Below, piece by piece: positions 45,380 through 53,429 of a stretch of DNA of 64,000 nucleotides; position 1 is the first letter of the stretch; every line of letters begins with the position of its first letter. Both the position numbers and the translations under genes were made by a program. This DNA is from Bacteroidota bacterium (lineage in GTDB: Bacteria > Bacteroidota > Ignavibacteria > Ignavibacteriales > Ignavibacteriaceae): the NCBI GenBank assembly GCA_022573715.1, contig JACZTL010000007.1:1-64000 (forward strand), given 5' to 3'. A model generated the notes under the pieces. That model saw only the letters and a program-made list of their open reading frames with translations. It was not told the DNA's origin and made no database searches.

Positions 45380-45716
45380 ACGATTACGTTTCCAATTTCC
45401 AAAGCAAAGAATTAGCTTTCATTATAAGGACTTCAATTATCTTTAGGTGTATGATTGTATGGTTGAAAGGAAATTACTTTAGAATTTCACTAAAAATTTT
45501 ATCCCAATTGCCATCATACAATTTTTTAATAATTACTTATTTAATTTTATTAATTTATTTACAAATGTATAGTGTAACTTATAATACTCTTTAAAACATT
45601 CTTCATATTTATATATTTCTTATCAATCATTTCTCATACATTCATGCAATCATACAAGCAAACCATCATATTATCTCATTCCCTTGTATGTTTGAAGCAA
45701 TAATGAATATTTTTTA
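45380..45716. other. Intergenic region with scattered short repeats before cinA's 3' end
   Basis: No gene was found in 337 bases. The words TGTATGATTGTATGG (about 45449), CCATCATACAAT (about 45503) and GCAATCATACAAGC (about 45648) are related in both orientations, and TACAAATGTATAG lies between. This looks like a decayed repeat or low-complexity spacer. A promoter for the thpR-recA unit is expected near 45390-45420 but could not be defined. Confidence 0.35.
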
Positions 45717-46964
45717 TTATTCTATTCCGAGAATATAACGCCTTATCATTTCCAAAGCAGCCTGAGTTGTTCTTTGCTTATTAAAAATTCTGTTTTCACC
45801 GAATACAAATTTTTTAGCTGTACACACTTTCTCATCACAAAAACCTATGTAAACCAAACCGACAGGTTTATCAGTAGTTGCGCCGGTTGGACCCATTATA
45901 CCGGTAATAGAAAGTCCAATATCAGTTCCGCTGATTGCCCTCACACCTTCAGCCATTTGCTGAGCTACCTTCAGACTTACTACACCGTGTTCATTCAAAG
46001 CATCTTCGTTTACATTCAATATTTCAACCTTTGAGACGTTCCCATATGAAATAATTCCACGCTCAAAATATTTGCTTGCACCCGGTACATTTGTAAGTAA
46101 ATTAGATAAATTACCACCTGTACACGATTCAGCTACCGATATTGTCAATCCTCTTTCTGTAAGCAGCCTGCCGACAACCTCTTCCAAAGATTCTTCGTTC
46201 CTGCTGTAAATATATCGGCCTGCTCTTCCCCTAATTTTTTGTTCAACTTCTAACAACTTATTCTTTGCTAATTCTTCAGTTTCGGCTTCAGCAGTTATTC
46301 GCATTTTAACTCCGAATTGATTAGGAAGAAATGCGAGTTTAGCTCCCCCCAATAATTCATCTAAGTTACCAAGTCTTTTAAAAAGAAAGGATTCTGGAAT
46401 TCCTGTTGTTAAAAGATTACTTCGTAAAGAATATGATTTTATTGCTCCCATTTTTTTACGCAGATAAGGAATTACAAATGTTTCCATCATATAGTTCATT
46501 TCTGCCGGGACACCGGGTAAAACGACAAATATTTTTTCATCTTTTTCAATGTACATTCCGGGAGCAGTGCCGAGCATATTTCTGATTGAAGTTGCAATTT
46601 TGGGTACAAGAGCCTGACCTTCGTTTATTTTATCAATTTTCCTTCCCCGCTTTTCAAAAATCTTCTTTACATCATCTAAAACTTCGGGGTCTTCAACAAG
46701 TTCGCTATTGAAAAATTTCACAACACATTGTCTTGTTACATCATCGTGTGTCGGACCAAGTCCGCCAGTTATAATAATTAAATCATTTTTTCCCCAGCAG
46801 TCTCTAAATTCATCAAGTATTTCCTTTTCGTTATCTGCTACTATAGAAGCTTTTCTTACAAATATTTGTATATCTACAAGCTTGTTGCCTATATCGGCAG
46901 CATTTGTGTTTAAAGTTTGCCCGATTAAAATCTCATCCCCAATCGTAATAATGTGTGCGTTCAT
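45717..46964 (-). CDS. cinA: CinA: MoaB-like domain plus nicotinamide-nucleotide amidase
   Basis: The 415-residue protein has an N-terminal molybdopterin-binding-like fold (ITIGDEILIGQTLNTNA, TGGLGPTHDDVT, VLPGVPAEM), then a C-terminal amidase domain (SVAESCTGG, LSITGIMGPTGATTDKPVG). The C-terminal part deamidates nicotinamide mononucleotide in NAD recycling; the N-terminal part may act as an ADP-ribose hydrolase. It lies upstream of thpR-recA on the same strand and 40 bases after pgpA. Confidence 0.95.
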   Translation of the reverse strand: MNAHIITIGDEILIGQTLNTNAADIGNKLVDIQIFVRKASIVADNEKEILDEFRDCWGKNDLIIITGGLGPTHDDVTRQCVVKFFNSELVEDPEVLDDVKKIFEKRGRKIDKINEGQALVPKIATSIRNMLGTAPGMYIEKDEKIFVVLPGVPAEMNYMMETFVIPYLRKKMGAIKSYSLRSNLLTTGIPESFLFKRLGNLDELLGGAKLAFLPNQFGVKMRITAEAETEELAKNKLLEVEQKIRGRAGRYIYSRNEESLEEVVGRLLTERGLTISVAESCTGGNLSNLLTNVPGASKYFERGIISYGNVSKVEILNVNEDALNEHGVVSLKVAQQMAEGVRAISGTDIGLSITGIMGPTGATTDKPVGLVYIGFCDEKVCTAKKFVFGENRIFNKQRTTQAALEMIRRYILGIE

Positions 46965-47004
46965 AATTTATTGATTTTATGATTTTATTAATTGTCTCAT
47001 TTTA

Positions 47005-47463
47005 TTATTTAATAATAAAAATCAAAATTAAGTGCATAGTAATCAAAGAATAAATTCCGCCTATAACATCATCAATCATTATTCCTAATCCTCCGTCTAA
47101 TGCTTCAAGTTTTCTGATGGGATAAGGCTTAATTATATCAAAAGCACGCCAAACAAAAAAAGCTATAAACGAAATCAGCAAAGTTTTGGGAAGGAACAGC
47201 AGTGTAATCCACATCCCAATAACTTCATCGATAGTACATTGTCCTGGATCTTTTCCATAAGCCTTCTCAAATTTTGAACCTAAAAATATCCCATAGAAAG
47301 TAAAAATAATAATTGCGGGAATCAATATTTGAGGTTTTTCAAATCCCGGTATTGAATAGATTAAAAGTCCTGTTAGACTTCCGAAAGTACCGGGGGCTAA
47401 AGGAATAAATCCGGTAAAAAATCCGGACCCAATTGTTTTTTCAATTAAATTAATTTTGATCAA
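47005..47463 (-). CDS. pgpA: Phosphatidylglycerophosphatase A
   Basis: The 152-residue membrane enzyme removes the phosphate from phosphatidylglycerophosphate. Motifs are GSGFFTGFIPLAPGTFGSL, DPGQCTIDEVIGMW, RAFDIIKPYPIRKLE and GGLGIMIDDVIGG, including the acidic metal ligands. It overlaps pgsA, which makes its substrate, by 14 bases. Confidence 0.94.
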   Translation of the reverse strand: MIKINLIEKTIGSGFFTGFIPLAPGTFGSLTGLLIYSIPGFEKPQILIPAIIIFTFYGIFLGSKFEKAYGKDPGQCTIDEVIGMWITLLFLPKTLLISFIAFFVWRAFDIIKPYPIRKLEALDGGLGIMIDDVIGGIYSLITMHLILIFIIK

Positions 47464-48046
47464 TGAATAATCTCTTAATTAAATTTCTATTATTTAATAT
47501 ATATACTAAACCTGAATGGAATGTAATTATTGTTAAAACAAGCATAGTTATATAAATAAAAGTAGGATTTAAAAGCGTGTTAAAAATATATTCATTCCCA
47601 TTATAAATTTGTGGTATTTTTTCACCTGTATGAATTATCAGTAAATAATACAGGAAGGTCACCTGTAAAAAAGTTTTCCATTTTGCATAAAAACTTGTCG
47701 GGAATGATTTCCCTCTATAATCAGCATAAGCTCTAAGAATTGTAATTATAAAATCTCTAACTATAATAATAATAACCATCCAAAGAGGAATAAAATCAAT
47801 AATATAAAATCCAATAAATGCAGTAGAGATCAAAATTTTATCCGCAAGCGGATCCCAGAATTTACCCCAATTAGTTATATAATTGAATTTTCTTGCGAGC
47901 CATCCGTCATACCAATCAGTTAATGCTGCAATTATAAAAACAGCAAGTGCAATTTGATTATAAACAGGGTTATTTGATAAAAAGAAGAATAAAAAAACCG
48001 GGGTTAAAATAATTCTTAATATTGTTAATTGATTGGGAAGTATCAT
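47450..48046 (-). CDS. pgsA: CDP-diacylglycerol-glycerol-3-phosphate 3-phosphatidyltransferase
   Basis: The 198-residue integral membrane enzyme has the CDP-alcohol phosphotransferase signature DWYDGWLARKFNYITNWG followed by KFWDPLADK, with all conserved aspartates. It forms phosphatidylglycerophosphate, the step before pgpA. Several membrane helices follow. It lies 14 bases after the DUF971 gene. Confidence 0.94.
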   Translation of the reverse strand: MILPNQLTILRIILTPVFLFFFLSNNPVYNQIALAVFIIAALTDWYDGWLARKFNYITNWGKFWDPLADKILISTAFIGFYIIDFIPLWMVIIIIVRDFIITILRAYADYRGKSFPTSFYAKWKTFLQVTFLYYLLIIHTGEKIPQIYNGNEYIFNTLLNPTFIYITMLVLTIITFHSGLVYILNNRNLIKRLFIDQN

Positions 48047-48060
48047 TTTGTAAAATAATT

Positions 48061-48351
48061 TTAAAAATCAGATAATCTTCTTAAAAAGGAATATTCATAA
48101 ATACCAGTTGAATGACCGTCCTTCCAGGTTATTTTAATTGCATAACTGCCTACTTGTTCAATATTTTTAATCGATATTTGACTCTGATTATAAATCCGTA
48201 TAAAATCTTTACTTTGTTTTTCTCTTTCAGTAATACACGTTGCACATGGGCAATTTTTTCTTAAATCTTTGAATGATATTCTTGTTTTTTTATTATCATT
48301 CCAATCTATTATTAATTTTTCATCTTCAGTAGTTATTTTTTTAGGATTCAT
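48061..48351 (-). CDS. DUF971 protein
   Basis: The 96-residue protein has the small beta domain also found at the N-terminus of gamma-butyrobetaine hydroxylase, with a putative zinc site CPCATC (about 34-39) and the motif WKDGHSTGIYEYSFLRRL. Standalone versions may help iron-sulfur or cofactor handling, but the function is not established. It shares one base with the purC stop and precedes pgsA. Confidence 0.85.
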   Translation of the reverse strand: MNPKKITTEDEKLIIDWNDNKKTRISFKDLRKNCPCATCITEREKQSKDFIRIYNQSQISIKNIEQVGSYAIKITWKDGHSTGIYEYSFLRRLSDF

Positions 48352-49247
48352 TAATTTAATTCCTCCCCCGTTAATTTTTTAAGAACATCCAGATATTTTT
48401 TGCTTGTATTATTAATAATATCATCAGGCAACACAGGCGGAGGCGGCTGCTTATTAAAATTTATTGAAAGCAAATAATCCCTTACAAATTGCTTATCATA
48501 GCTTTGCTGAGTACCCCCCGGTTTATATTCATCCTTCGGCCAAAATCTTGATGAATCCGGTGTTAATGCTTCATCAATTAAGATCAGTTTATCTTTAGTA
48601 AGTCCGAATTCAAATTTTGTGTCTGCTATAATAATATCTTTTGTTAGAGCATAGTCTGAAGCATTTTTATAAAGGGTAATTGACTTTTCTTTAAGCCGTT
48701 CAATAATTTCTTTTGATATGATTTTTTCAGCTTCTTTGACAGATATATTCTCGTCGTGTTCACCTATTTCGGCTTTGGTAGACGGTGTGAAAATCGGATC
48801 GGACAGTTTGTCCGATTCAACTAATCCTTCCGGCAATTTTATTCCGGATATTTCTCCCGTTGCTTGATAATCTAACCAACCTGATCCCGAAATATAACCT
48901 CTTACAATACACTCTAAAGGCACAACTTCTGCTTTTTTAACAAGCATTGTTCTTCCTTCCAAATCATTTTTATATTCCAGGCATTCGGAAGGGAAATCTT
49001 CTACATTAGTAGAAATCAAATGGTTTTCAATTACATCTTTATTAAAGTTGAACCAAAATTCGGAAATTTTAGTAAGCACTTTCCCTTTATAAGGAATTCC
49101 TTGATCCATTATCACGTCAAAAGCAGAAAGGCGGTCGGTTGATACTATTAAAAAATACTCACCTACATCATAAATATCTCTTACCTTACCTTGTTTTACT
49201 AAATTTAAATTTGGAAAATTTGTTTGGAGTATAATTTTTTCGTTCAT
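48351..49247 (-). CDS. purC: SAICAR synthetase
   Basis: The 298-residue enzyme joins CAIR and aspartate in purine synthesis. Motifs are [21 protein letters not shown] (in parts: [19 protein letters not shown]), [17 protein letters not shown] and [28 protein letters not shown] (in parts: [18 protein letters not shown]). All key residues are present. It is the canonical copy; a divergent PurC-like protein is encoded at 60.9 kb. Confidence 0.96.
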   Translation of the reverse strand: MNEKIILQTNFPNLNLVKQGKVRDIYDVGEYFLIVSTDRLSAFDVIMDQGIPYKGKVLTKISEFWFNFNKDVIENHLISTNVEDFPSECLEYKNDLEGRTMLVKKAEVVPLECIVRGYISGSGWLDYQATGEISGIKLPEGLVESDKLSDPIFTPSTKAEIGEHDENISVKEAEKIISKEIIERLKEKSITLYKNASDYALTKDIIIADTKFEFGLTKDKLILIDEALTPDSSRFWPKDEYKPGGTQQSYDKQFVRDYLLSINFNKQPPPPVLPDDIINNTSKKYLDVLKKLTGEELN

Positions 49248-49421
49248 ATTAATTTATATTTTTTTTAAACAAATATAGTAATGGTAATTATGATATGCCA
49301 AAGTGATGCAGAAATATATTCTTAAAGAAAAATAGACCATTTAGAGGAATACTAAAATAACTAAATCACTAAATTTAATCCCTTCATATCAATATGCAAA
49401 GTTTGATAAATTTAATATCAA

Positions 49422-49652
49422 TTATTTTATTGGGGAAATAAAGTTTAATTCGTGGTTTTTGTGAAACTTTCTTATGAGTTCAGAAAGCTCAGCCAGTATT
49501 CTTTGATTTTCAGGTGGAGTGTCTGAGTTATCTTCGATGCCAATCGCAATGATACCGAAACGGAAATTAGCAAAGCGTACACAATCTTTTGCTAATGATT
49601 TCCAATCAGTGCTGTTCTTTGTAAAAAGCCGTAAAGGTTTTTTATCCTAATA
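49422..49652 (-). pseudogene. Fragment of an AlbA_2 / Schlafen-like DNA-binding domain protein
   Basis: The minus strand is open from a TAG near 49655 to a TAA at 49422 and reads NSTDWKSLAKDCVRFANFRF then GIIAIGIEDNSDTPPENQ. This matches the N-terminal AlbA_2 domain (W..LAKDxVxFANxxGGxIxIGIED) of COG2865-type proteins. No start codon and no downstream domain remain, so only a fragment of about 75 codons survives. It is next to the SIR2-like gene in the accessory region. Confidence 0.7.
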
Positions 49653-49906
49653 TTGATTTTTCTTCATAGTGTTTCAGTCATATATAATTTTGTTCTTACC
49701 TAAACTAATATTTCTCTATTTATTGGGAATTTCTGTTTCATAGTTCCATTTACTATATACTACTTTTAAATAGTTTTTAAAATGCTAACGGTTCATCTTG
49801 GTAAACCATTAAAACGGTTTGCTGCGTTTTTTATTTCCACATGGTTGAAATCGTGGGTTGCATTTATTTCATAAATGAAAATCAATGTTTCTGTTATAAT
49901 CAATAT
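49653..49906. other. Non-coding spacer with imperfect inverted repeats
   Basis: A perfect hairpin CATTTAT-TTC-ATAAATG lies at 49861-49877 just after the SIR2 stop. Before it are imperfect inverted words (GGTAAACC/GGTTT, ACGGTT twice, CATGGTTGAAATCGTGG) at 49785-49860, possibly decayed palindromic elements. The hairpin has no T-run, so a terminator is uncertain. Confidence 0.4.
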
Positions 49907-51040
49907 TTATAAATATTTTTTTAATCTCAACCAGCTTATATTTTCAATATACTCTTTTATCGGAACTATTTTTTTATTCTCACCCCATTTCTTATCCAAT
50001 ACACTCCACATTTTATTTCTTAGACTTTCTACATTAGGATCAATTATTATCATTTTATTGTTCTCTTGTAAAACCCAATTAAACAATTTTTCATTTATAC
50101 CACTATCACCAAAACCGTAACCACTTATAATAATAGTATTATGCATGTACATTGTTTTGTAAAATAAACAAAATAATTCAAGAAATATACTTTCAATATA
50201 TTTCGCTAATTTGTTATAAGTTCCAATTAGTATGATCGACTTTCTAGGATCACGCCAAAGTATTTCAGATGAGCACTTGCATATTCTTCGATCGACCCAA
50301 CTTGTTTCATCAAAGTAATACCAATCTATTGAACCGTGAAGTTTGAAAAGATTAATCTCATTATCCAACCCAAACAATGTCTGATCCCAAAATTTATAAC
50401 CATCATTTTCTGCTCCAAAGCCATCACAAAAATTTTTGCTAATTGATTGTAAGTATTTTTCAATTACTATATCGTGATTTAATGTGAATATATCAATTCT
50501 GCTAAAATCACTTTCAGAGATAAATTCGTTTAGAAACGCTAATCCTTTAAAACTATCTGGTCTTTTAAAAAGAGAAAATATTACTGAATACTCGATATAT
50601 TGAACAGTTTCATTTAGTAATGTTTCTAAAGTTATTTCAGAATCAATGAGTGGGTCTATCGGTGAAGACAATTCTTTTATTGTTTTTTCAAAATTCTTGA
50701 GTAAATACTTAAATGCGGGATTTTTTTCTGTGCCGTAAATGTTTTTTCGAATAAAATCTAATAAATAATAAATATCTTCATAATTGACTGATTCATTTGA
50801 ATCTTTATAATAATCCCACAATTCATTTTTTAATAATTCCAAAAAAGTTTTAATGCGTGGTATAAATTCTTGATATAGGTCCCAATTAAACTTTTCGGGA
50901 TTTCCAAAGAAGTAATTCTCATACGTTCCTCTCACTATCCCTTTCCCTGAAAATATTTTTTCGGTAATACATTTTATTGAAGGTATTTTTGCCGGTATCG
51001 AAACTCCTGCACCAAATAAAAATGCAATATTATTACTCAT
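49907..51040 (-). CDS. SIR2-like domain protein, candidate anti-phage NADase
   Basis: The 377-residue protein has the SIR2-type NAD-binding features: LFGAGVS (8-14), TLNHDIVIEKYL with N188 and D190, KLHGSIDW with the catalytic-type H235, and ISGYGFGDSGINEKLF (306-320). No zinc ribbon of true deacylase sirtuins is evident, which fits the SIR2-like NADases of defence systems (Thoeris ThsA, DSR, pAgo partners). It has no second recognisable domain. Its ATG overlaps the stop of the upstream small ORF by 4 bases (ATGA). The surroundings are mobile-element remnants. A defence role is inferred. Confidence 0.75.
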   Translation of the reverse strand: MSNNIAFLFGAGVSIPAKIPSIKCITEKIFSGKGIVRGTYENYFFGNPEKFNWDLYQEFIPRIKTFLELLKNELWDYYKDSNESVNYEDIYYLLDFIRKNIYGTEKNPAFKYLLKNFEKTIKELSSPIDPLIDSEITLETLLNETVQYIEYSVIFSLFKRPDSFKGLAFLNEFISESDFSRIDIFTLNHDIVIEKYLQSISKNFCDGFGAENDGYKFWDQTLFGLDNEINLFKLHGSIDWYYFDETSWVDRRICKCSSEILWRDPRKSIILIGTYNKLAKYIESIFLELFCLFYKTMYMHNTIIISGYGFGDSGINEKLFNWVLQENNKMIIIDPNVESLRNKMWSVLDKKWGENKKIVPIKEYIENISWLRLKKYL

Positions 51041-51300
51041 ACACCCACCTCAATAATCTTCATTGTATCATTAAAAAAAATATCCATAACTTTTACAACA
51101 ATTTTGTAGCGAACTTTTTTAATGTATTCGTGATAAACATTTGTTAGTTCCAGGGAACGATCCTTTTTTGTATGGAAGGATTACCATTCGTTTTCAAAGA
51201 TGCAATCGTCCTCCTTTTTCTCTAATATTCTTATTAGTGCTTGAGTTTCAAGCATATTAGATACTAATAATTCTTGATTACTTATTATTTCGTTTTCCAT
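51037..51300 (-). pseudogene. Small ORF coupled to the SIR2-like gene, interrupted by an in-frame TAA
   Basis: An ATG at 51300 opens MENEIISNQELLVSNMLETQ and ALIRILEKKED, 39 residues ending in TAA at 51181-51183. The same frame then continues for 47 codons (DRSLELTNVYHEYIKKVRYK, IVVKVMDIFFND) to a TGA overlapping the SIR2 ATG. Together it would be an 86-residue protein plus one internal stop. The second half ends in a normal coupling junction, so both halves probably once formed one protein. I do not recognise the family. It could be two small proteins or one broken gene. Confidence 0.55.
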
Positions 51301-51350
51301 TTATTTTTAAAATTTGTAATTGAAATATTACGCCCAAGCATATCATTATT

Positions 51351-51392
51351 TTGTGCATATTATAAATATGAAAAGAGTTAACCTATATTTAA
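51351..51392 (+). repeat. Partial copy of the 5' end of the RHH gene at 51967
   Basis: The sequence TTGTGCATATTATAAATATG and the following AAAAGAGTTAACCTATATTT match 51950-51991 with only a few substitutions, including the ATG (51368) and the first eight codons MKRVNLYL. The frame then degenerates and ends near 51454. It is a truncated paralogue with its leader, 0.6 kb from the intact one. Confidence 0.7.
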
Positions 51393-51446
51393 GGAAATTT
51401 TTTCTATTTCCAACAAAACTTCAAATTATATTATTATTGTGTTTGT

Positions 51447-51725
51447 TTATTTAAACTTTAATTTCTGAATTATCTCAAAACATTCTGAGTCTGCATAAAT
51501 GCCATAAGCATCAATTAATGTTCCTTTCATACCATCACTTGTTTCAATTACATATAAAACCGACTCGTCATCAGTGCTTGACATTCCTTCAAAGCGGTGA
51601 ACTTCTACTATATTAAACGATTTCGAACTGAATTTTTTCTGTAATGATTTGAGGTTGAAATCAAGAAGGTAACCTCTTTTTGCTAAATCGTTTAATGCTT
51701 CTGACAAAGTATCGTAATTATACAT
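51447..51725 (-). CDS. Small conserved protein, often mislabelled phosphoribosylpyrophosphate synthetase
   Basis: The 92-residue protein starts YDTLSEALNDLAKRGYLLDFNL and has VEVHRFEGMSS, YVIETSDGMKGTLIDAYGIY and a short C-terminal helix. This matches a small family common in Bacteroidota whose database name (PRPP synthetase) has no basis in sequence, since no PRPP-binding motif is present. The function is unknown. It stands between the two RHH copies. Confidence 0.7.
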   Translation of the reverse strand: MYNYDTLSEALNDLAKRGYLLDFNLKSLQKKFSSKSFNIVEVHRFEGMSSTDDESVLYVIETSDGMKGTLIDAYGIYADSECFEIIQKLKFK

Positions 51726-51966
51726 TTTGATAAAATTTAATTATTGTCATCTTTTTCTTTATTACGCACGACTGATGCTATATGATAGAATAATGCCTTT
51801 CAACATACTTCATACACTTATTATAATTGTTAAACTAAGTATAACCTTATTTTTAATCAATTAATTTTTTAAAATAAAAGATGTTATTACTCCTTTAAAA
51901 TTAATCACTTCCAGAAGTAGGAAAACTAACTCTTGACATTGGGTATATATTGTGAATATTAAAAAT

Positions 51967-52116
51967 ATGAAAAGAGTAAAACTATATTTAAGTGAATTTC
52001 AATTGAAAGAGACTAAGAAAGTGATTAAAAAGATTGATATGAATATATCTGAATTTGTAAGACGTGCAATTGAAGAATATTTAGGCAAGGTAAAAAAGAG
52101 AGATAACATCAAATAG
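51967..52116 (+). CDS. Short CopG/RHH DNA-binding protein, orphan antitoxin-like
   Basis: The 49-residue protein MKRVKLYLSEFQLKETKK, then VIKKIDMNISEFVRRAIEEY and LGKVKKRDNIK, is a minimal ribbon-helix-helix fold: one strand, two helices and a basic tail. TTGACA at 51933-51938 could be a -35 box, but a matching -10 would put the start of transcription almost on the ATG. No toxin gene follows. A 5' copy of it lies at 51351. Confidence 0.7.
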   Translation: MKRVKLYLSEFQLKETKKVIKKIDMNISEFVRRAIEEYLGKVKKRDNIK

Positions 52117-52225
52117 ACTTTATTAACTTCTAATTAAATTTAATCTCTTTGAATTATTGGGAAGTCATTAATTTTAAAGACTATTTTTCAATTTTGAGTC
52201 ATTAAATAAATTTTGTTTTTGTATA

Positions 52226-52357
52226 CTTTAAAATAAAAAGTGCGAATACTCGGTAATATTCGCACATCGAACGTGGGCAGAGATCAGTCTTCGTCCGGCA
52301 TTTACCGAACTCTGCCTGATAAACTCCATTGAACCGCCGACACATGGATTTTCAGTC
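52226..52357. repeat. Duplicated tRNA-Phe 3' part with terminator (candidate attachment site copy)
   Basis: Bases 52226-52283 match 54069-54126 (terminator plus tRNA 3' end) with one mismatch. Bases 52328-52357 match 54131-54160, from the T-arm back to the anticodon loop. The two blocks are in the same orientation as at the intact tRNA-Phe. They are split by a 44-base insertion (52284-52327) that replaces four tRNA bases. Identity stopping at the anticodon loop is what tRNA-targeting integrases leave behind. Confidence 0.8.
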
Positions 52358-52903
52358 TTAGTTAATCCTTTCTGCCTAATATCTTTCCAATCTTTTACTG
52401 ACATTCTTTTAGACTGTAATTTGTTTTGTGTTAATATAATAATTTTAATTTCCCCTCTATTTACTAATTTCAGAAATATATTTCAAGCATAAATTTACAA
52501 GATGAATGTGCCAAAAGTGAATACCATTATTTGTTGATAAAGAGTTATTAGGAAATAAAGATATTGTTACAACAAAGATATATTCACATTTAAAACAATT
52601 ATTTAGATTTAAAATTTTATGCTTATAAAAATATTATTTGAATAAATAAAATAATATTATCATATTGTAATGTCTAATTAAGGGGATTATTTTTTCCCAA
52701 TCAGTATATTTTCTAAAATTTTTTAATTCAACTTATAATAATTAGTCTAAATGAGGGTAGTTAAATAAAAAACGATAAAGGAAATATATCATTAATTGTT
52801 GTTAAACCTCTAAATTGGAAGGATAACGACAAGGAATATACACATAGGTTGTAGCACATTAAAATTAACCAACATTAAAATATACCAATAGGAAAACAGA
52901 ATT
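52358..52903. other. AT-rich non-coding interior of the putative element
   Basis: No protein homology or RNA gene was recognised. A minus-strand reading frame that runs into the tRNA copy (ending ...ENPCVGGS and so on) is a tRNA translation artefact. The right end holds one arm of the inverted repeat at 52848. Confidence 0.4.
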
Positions 52904-53429
52904 ATGAAAACAAAATTGACGCTTGTATTAATTATGATTTTTGGAATATTAATTACTGGGTGCAAACAAAACGAGCAAAAAATTGACATTGTAAACAATG
53001 AATTCCCTGAACAGAAAGCAGAACTTCAAAAAGTAATTGACGGAATATTTAAGAGCATCCAAGATAAAGATGCCGATAAGTTGATTTCGTATCATATTTA
53101 TGGTCCAAAATTTACCGAATTTAGAAACGATGCCCCTCGTTTTGGTTCAAAAGGGAACGAAGAATACGAAAGAGGCTTTGTTGGTGCTATTTCTGCCTTT
53201 GATTATAACCTTGGCGATTTAAAAATAGATGTTTTTGGTAATGTAGCAATCGTCACTTTCGTAGCTGATTTTAGACCAACAATAGCGAATAAAGTTCATC
53301 AAATCTGGGCTAATGTTACTCTTGTTTTTGTGAAGGTTAATGACACTTGGAAGATTACTCACGAGCATTTTTCACAATTTGAAAAGAATAAAAAGAAAAG
53401 TTAGCATTTAATAAAAAACGTGCTACAAC
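52848..53429. repeat. Inverted-repeat-bounded gene unit (cassette-like)
   Basis: GTTGTAGCAC at 52848-52857 and its exact reverse complement GTGCTACAAC at 53420-53429 enclose one lipoprotein gene. The right arm coincides with the point where the integrase reading frame loses family similarity. The unit is 582 bp and has no transposase. Confidence 0.5.
52904..53404 (+). CDS. NTF2-like (SnoaL/DUF4440-type) lipoprotein
   Basis: The 166-residue precursor has a lipobox (LITGC, C20). Residues 35-160 look like a cone-shaped NTF2-like domain: LQKVIDGIFKSIQDKDADKLIS, FRNDAPRFG, FVGAISAFDYNLGDL and WKITHEHFSQF. Such domains bind small ligands or stabilise other proteins. It is the only gene within the 10-bp inverted repeats and runs opposite to the integrase remnant. 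Acquisition by transfer is likely. Confidence 0.7.
   Translation: MKTKLTLVLIMIFGILITGCKQNEQKIDIVNNEFPEQKAELQKVIDGIFKSIQDKDADKLISYHIYGPKFTEFRNDAPRFGSKGNEEYERGFVGAISAFDYNLGDLKIDVFGNVAIVTFVADFRPTIANKVHQIWANVTLVFVKVNDTWKITHEHFSQFEKNKKKS

Noticed and set aside
45430-45670. Possible CRISPR-like array from repeated ATCATACAA words
   Set aside because: Words are short, in both orientations and irregularly spaced; no repeat-spacer period or cas gene.
51933-51962. Promoter TTGACA for the RHH gene
   Set aside because: The -35 is good, but the only -10 candidates put the transcript start at or after the ATG, so it was not listed as a promoter.
52256-52445. Minus-strand reading frame crossing the duplicated tRNA-Phe (reads ...ENPCVGGS)
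   Set aside because: Translation of tRNA T-arm and anticodon arm is a common artefact; no protein family fits.
52810-52998. Minus-strand 62-residue hydrophobic ORF
   Set aside because: It is antisense to the signal peptide of the NTF2-like lipoprotein.
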